Below are positions 22,856-22,929 of a DNA stretch of 22,929 nucleotides, piece by piece. The stretch is from Bacillota bacterium (GTDB lineage: Bacteria; Bacillota; Clostridia; Acetivibrionales; DSM-1351), in NCBI GenBank assembly GCA_023393115.1, contig JAEWMS010000080.1:1-22929 (forward strand), read 5' to 3'. Position 1 is the first letter of the stretch. Every line of letters starts with the position of its first letter. Position numbers and translations under genes: made by a program. The notes beneath the pieces are model-generated. The model saw only the letters and a program-made list of their open reading frames with translations. It did not search any database and was not told the origin of the DNA.

Positions 22856-22929
22856 GTGAACAAAAAATTAATCCAACACAAAAATTATACTAAATTTAAC
22901 GGATACTATCAATTAGTTTTGCCTTTAAA
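22856..22929 (+). CDS. Transposase, N-terminal part (cut by window end)
   Basis: A GTG start opens a frame that runs to the window edge, 24 codons seen: MNKKLIQHKNYTKFNGYY, then QLVLPL. The YQLxLPL pattern is like the start of IS1182-family transposases, which continue with a conserved IPEDDSVR-type segment; that part is outside the window. No clear ribosome site is present, and a GC-rich hairpin lies just upstream, both of which suggest low expression. The identification rests on recall of the family and on the IS-like terminus upstream. Confidence 0.6.
   Translation, partial: MNKKLIQHKNYTKFNGYYQLVLPL

Larger units (their letters stand above)
22751..22929 (+). mobile_element. Left end of an insertion sequence (IS1182-like)
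   Basis: The element appears to begin near 22751 with GAGGGGCCGTTGCAAAACTA, the sort of G-rich/GTTGCAAAAC terminus common in clostridial insertion sequences. It contains a long terminal stem-loop (22752-22792), a GC-rich hairpin (22815-22836) and then a reading frame whose N-terminus resembles IS1182-family transposases. The right end, target duplication and most of the transposase lie outside the window, so family and integrity are inferred. Confidence 0.7.

Noticed and set aside
1..22929. CRISPR arrays, riboswitches, T-boxes, rRNA or toxin-antitoxin pairs
   Set aside because: I searched by eye for regular short repeats and for known leader motifs and saw none that could be supported.

Overview
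The window is a chromosomal replication-origin region of a low-GC, spore-former-type Bacillota. The gene content, protein sequences and AT-rich spacers fit a clostridium, most likely of the Ruminiclostridium / Clostridium cluster III kind. That placement is inferred from sequence character; no species can be named from the sequence alone.

Layout: (1) 1-545 has no gene that I can see, except a short tRNA-Ser-like relic and a terminator. (2) 546-771 holds two tRNA-Ser genes (GCU and UGA) on the minus strand, with a clear promoter upstream. (3) 908-4070, minus strand, runs parA-parB-DUF4446-TPR/coiled-coil protein. (4) 4071-5064 is a gene-poor spacer with two perfect parS sites, one of them inside a 36-bp perfect palindrome beside the probable parA promoter. 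(5) 5065-11481, minus strand, is the initiation cluster dnaA-dnaN-rlbA-recF-remB-gyrB. The dnaA-dnaN gap carries DnaA boxes and a DnaA-trio-like tract. (6) 11482-12147 is the second half of a bipartite oriC, a DnaA-box cluster between divergent dnaA and rpmH. (7) 12148-18650, plus strand, is rpmH-rnpA-yidD-yidC-khpB(jag)-mnmE-mnmG-rsmG, followed by a Noc-type parB paralogue, a strong terminator, and gyrA with its own promoter. (8) From about 22751 to the window end lies the left end of an insertion sequence with the first codons of a transposase.

The genes cover origin firing (DnaA, DnaN, oriC), origin segregation (ParA, ParB, parS), division-site protection (Noc), supercoiling (GyrA, GyrB), recombination repair (RecF) and translation or membrane-insertion housekeeping. 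All genes on each side read away from oriC, so they are on leading strands.

The most notable feature is the gene order. In the usual Bacillota arrangement gyrA follows gyrB, and parA-parB follow noc. Here parAB lies next to gyrB and gyrA lies next to noc. One inversion of the noc-to-gyrB block, centred on oriC, would produce exactly this order with every strand correct. I see no wholly new gene system. The items most worth a second look are this inversion, the extended parS palindrome, the DnaA-trio tract, the natural alanine at the GyrA quinolone position, and the tRNA-Ser 3'-end repeat.
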